From an uncultured Lachnospiraceae bacterium (lineage in GTDB: Bacteria > Bacillota > Clostridia > Lachnospirales > Lachnospiraceae), in assembly GCA_900549665.1 (NCBI GenBank), contig URPH01000001.1, positions 1 to 64,000 of the forward strand: a DNA stretch of 64,000 bases, read 5' to 3'. Of this stretch, positions 63,801 through 64,000 are shown in pieces (within the stretch, counting starts at the first letter, position 1; every line of letters begins with the position of its first letter). The notes under the pieces were generated by a model. That model was not told where the DNA came from and ran no database searches. It saw only the letters and a list, made by a program, of their open reading frames with translations. Both the position numbers and the translations under genes were made by a program.

Positions 63801-64000
63801 AAAGCTATTCTTACTCCATAAGTCGGATTTGACATCCGGAATTTCTGTATTCAGAAGATTTCCTTCTTTTTCAATCTGGCTTACCGTTCCTGCCTCACCG
63901 GAAGACGCATCCCATGAAAGCGAAATATTCTTTTCATTCAGCATTGTGCCTACGTTTTTTCCATTATTGGGATCTGAGGAATCAGAGGACTGGATCGTTG
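57861..64000 (-). CDS. Giant CHB_HEX_C-repeat surface protein, 5' end outside window
   Basis: At least 2045 codons; the frame is open to the window edge, so the Met at 63944 need not be the start. The N-terminal part has a GLUG-like segment (ISAGGLLGGLKSGTVTLQKS) seen in adhesins. The second half has about seven repeats of the IYYTTDG type. A C-terminal domain shared with the 1110-residue protein (VYDLSLRDGENEIEPQGTVE) leads to one membrane helix (WIYVVFIIIGYSVLFVVVYV) and a basic tail with RIRRIQKKQ. It is presumably exported and anchored by its C terminus. TAA is followed at once by the next ATG, so the pair is coupled. Confidence 0.75.
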   Translation of the reverse strand, partial: TIQSSDSSDPNNGKNVGTMLNEKNISLSWDASSGEAGTVSQIEKEGNLLNTEIPDVKSDLWSKNSFEDADTSATVAVVPDFSPVWWENLTDNKYNCDSVSKLNEYQLNNRTDTYGTAALDNSAAAGTGYSDKDKKSYTIHDINKKDIQITITPYIQYYKRTDSRQAVIYEYDEYILKKTTGTVTKVKAGTLQGQPVSYVYTVDQNKVNCVLADDALTGLPSKIYTGVLAGKDNGASIFNISLSAGTSAGEVIFDIKGKTAEGLLQTKIDNYEDCSYTKTSAVLDTSVSKYKVEKSAAAENVDAIPTGGTSMPAITNGKKYTESGTYTDASVTLQIDPEVSAGGLCGYLAVPSTYEGIELASAVNVNADNAYKGRISAGGLLGGLKSGTVTLQKSVIDSDNIHASGSGAFAGTLIGSGDSASALQIKNCFMSGNRQVSGGHPLVGDRISLDGDATIKTIRGASYQNGSETISLVSYNPEDFKPGGSGEEVCKKDYGVRYLSKDGGNTYRLVMNWLCTDINTDDLVIGELKNPDSTKPAVDVILASLKRRNDISIAMDYRYMTIIGGESTRYTYKENINADADMKLMDISISPVSNVDGRTYKSSWMEITQATFCDGHQYYVTGADFAKKYKLVTTEYQYGALQKAVRKEDDPDNDYISPYISGEEADTAVCEDATRLFYRIAGSDDAYTEAADYTTDASLAKKSAYILFDADTVSYEGFWVVNGYIYPLIKIAPDSTLTAYEYSMTDREPVKTAVMDARLYATDRQVIGNTQKLDTVSHEMDPAVSYNFINSYTLCIKPYDHDSGKGSGLTEAFRYYYRIDTSRPSDTDEVKQEIINNGTNISSGGQEISLTGYAEGSTVYLSVVRTRKYRKPSLITYEIHIIRDWDQMSLSANANTLWRDDVLTIQTDTNVQEVNNSYAYASAQNGFDPVFALKGIRYVIRTTPVASLTTLKGLGTDPNLSVGSDIIAAGTIEGDASGLNGKTIPLDCLQYAGSNAAIYVYLQFYGDEICGSRIFEFDYQMPTQVGAPTLIPSAGTSQHTAKSIGTGDNAYVVKEDDQVYVYAVDQDTLTCNMVDDATQKRLEQANPSVGKNTPVMVAEGKNVYVGCAGRWFVIENGSIYTDEGISLPNQTGSTVQRTVTVIAFRNGYLPSRDSTFYYSVTPVQAAEAVTFEPTDSAIARFSKVYLKNLSLNSEIYYMADQTGGDFTKSQLADLQSVTYGMNEAGLPKDVYKYDAAKGITVTGDQKINICAVAITEKSLVSPIASKSYDITEPGKAAVVTSVPAGSATALPVVVPGEKILLVSATAGVDIYYSLTGNVKLNKNADGSFEIPEDSKNTTFLYNSTDGIKMPAKGEDETAKFTIYAVAVKKGMNMSEQSILQFEYPGKVQNPVANIASGEVSRGTVIRLSSATEGAVIYYTMTSDGSEPEDPTVSSMTYDKELGITVSKDIRIKAIAVKNTIASKAVSLNYTVSGKLAAPTASLTSGSVSTRGAIVTLSAAEGATIFYTTDNTSPKDPDNKSVMIGNSVILDGNSGDLVTIKAYASLNGKTDSDEATFTYTISQFSGGITADPPSGSEVTAGSIVNLISDVSDAVIHYTTDGSNPTAASKSGNSVRLDAEPGTTVTVKAVAIAQGGETKAYALFSYKLKKRLAKVSATPSGGVLTSATKVTLTAGEGKIYYTTNGEDPTVNSNLYTEPIKVTKGMRLKAIVISEDGETSEIAEFTYDAAGKAATPVSDTASGLLEPATIIHLSVEDDKSDDITIYYSTDGTKPTLQNLDKLLVYTTEGISINRNVTIKAVGYKEGYQLSNVLELEYVVNKIPAVEEKARLLAEEQEKSLHDTDASGLSDRREEFDFSGTAFTDVVLADYDYHAVISAKRNVIPGNVNLRVVKVNSNAGLNDNIKTIFGNEYGVISVYDLSLRDGENEIEPQGTVEIGLPIPKELESAVICMIYIADDGSIQKLETRRDGQMAYAKTDHFSRYALVGVDLSDEHKFSFQWIYVVFIIIGYSVLFVVVYVVVSVYRVEKRRRIRRIQKKQDQYNSDGEL

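Noticed and set aside
30162..64000. Prophage
   Set aside because: No capsid, terminase, portal, integrase, lysin or holin genes, while CIS-specific DUF4255, PAAR-like and tube adaptor genes are present.

Overview
The window looks like a chromosomal segment of a low-to-mid GC Firmicute, most likely a Lachnospiraceae-type gut Clostridium. This is inferred from gene content: the era-yqzL-recO-glyS order is typical of Firmicutes, Shine-Dalgarno sites are strong (GGAGG), a giant 2-hydroxyacyl-CoA dehydratase activase is present, and there are VanW, DegV and CsoR/CopA genes. No tRNA, rRNA, CRISPR array or insertion sequence was recognised.

Left part (1-30160), mostly housekeeping. The first 740 bases hold two broken genes joined head to tail: a PF06541 membrane protein that lost its 3' end and an ABC exporter ATPase that lost its 5' end. 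Next, on the minus strand, come rpsU, alaS, glyS, a lipoprotein, recO, yqzL-like, era, an M16C peptidase, an unknown gene, a degenerate sigma-70-like protein and a rhomboid-like membrane protein. On the plus strand a 1420-residue CoA dehydratase activase follows, closed by a bidirectional terminator facing galE. A copper module (csoR, then copA with a fused CopZ-like domain) carries two matching operator palindromes. After it come a small unknown ORF, VanW, a histidine phosphatase, a Dabb protein, an EAL protein, DegV and NudC.

Right part (30162-64000) is one long minus-strand array encoding a contractile injection system (CIS, phage-tail-like), ended by a strong terminator at about 30061-30105. 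In transcription order (right to left) it holds two giant secreted CHB_HEX_C-repeat proteins (the first runs off the window), a 596-residue CIS-associated protein, three membrane proteins (295 residues with one TM; an 894-residue HAMP protein with a degenerate cyclase-like domain; a 576-residue MORN-repeat protein), a DUF4255 tail terminator, a 225-residue unknown, a PAAR-like tip, sheath, tube, an E/41-type tail assembly chaperone, a second tube protein, an 874-residue low-complexity protein, a CIS tube/LysM-type adaptor, gpD-like hub, gpV-like spike, gp25, two baseplate J proteins and a gpI-like tail protein. The AAA+ ATPase usual in extracellular CIS loci is not in the window.

The most striking observation is between tube and second tube. 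The chaperone gene ends with the slippery heptamer A AAT TTT. A -1 shift there opens a 63-codon extension that strongly resembles the small DUF6760-type CIS protein, which otherwise has no usable start codon. This mirrors the programmed frameshift in lambda G/GT and P2 E/E' tail chaperones. The second point is that membrane, signalling-like and surface proteins sit in the same array as the CIS genes. That suggests a membrane- or envelope-associated CIS in a Gram-positive cell rather than a freely released one; this is inference.
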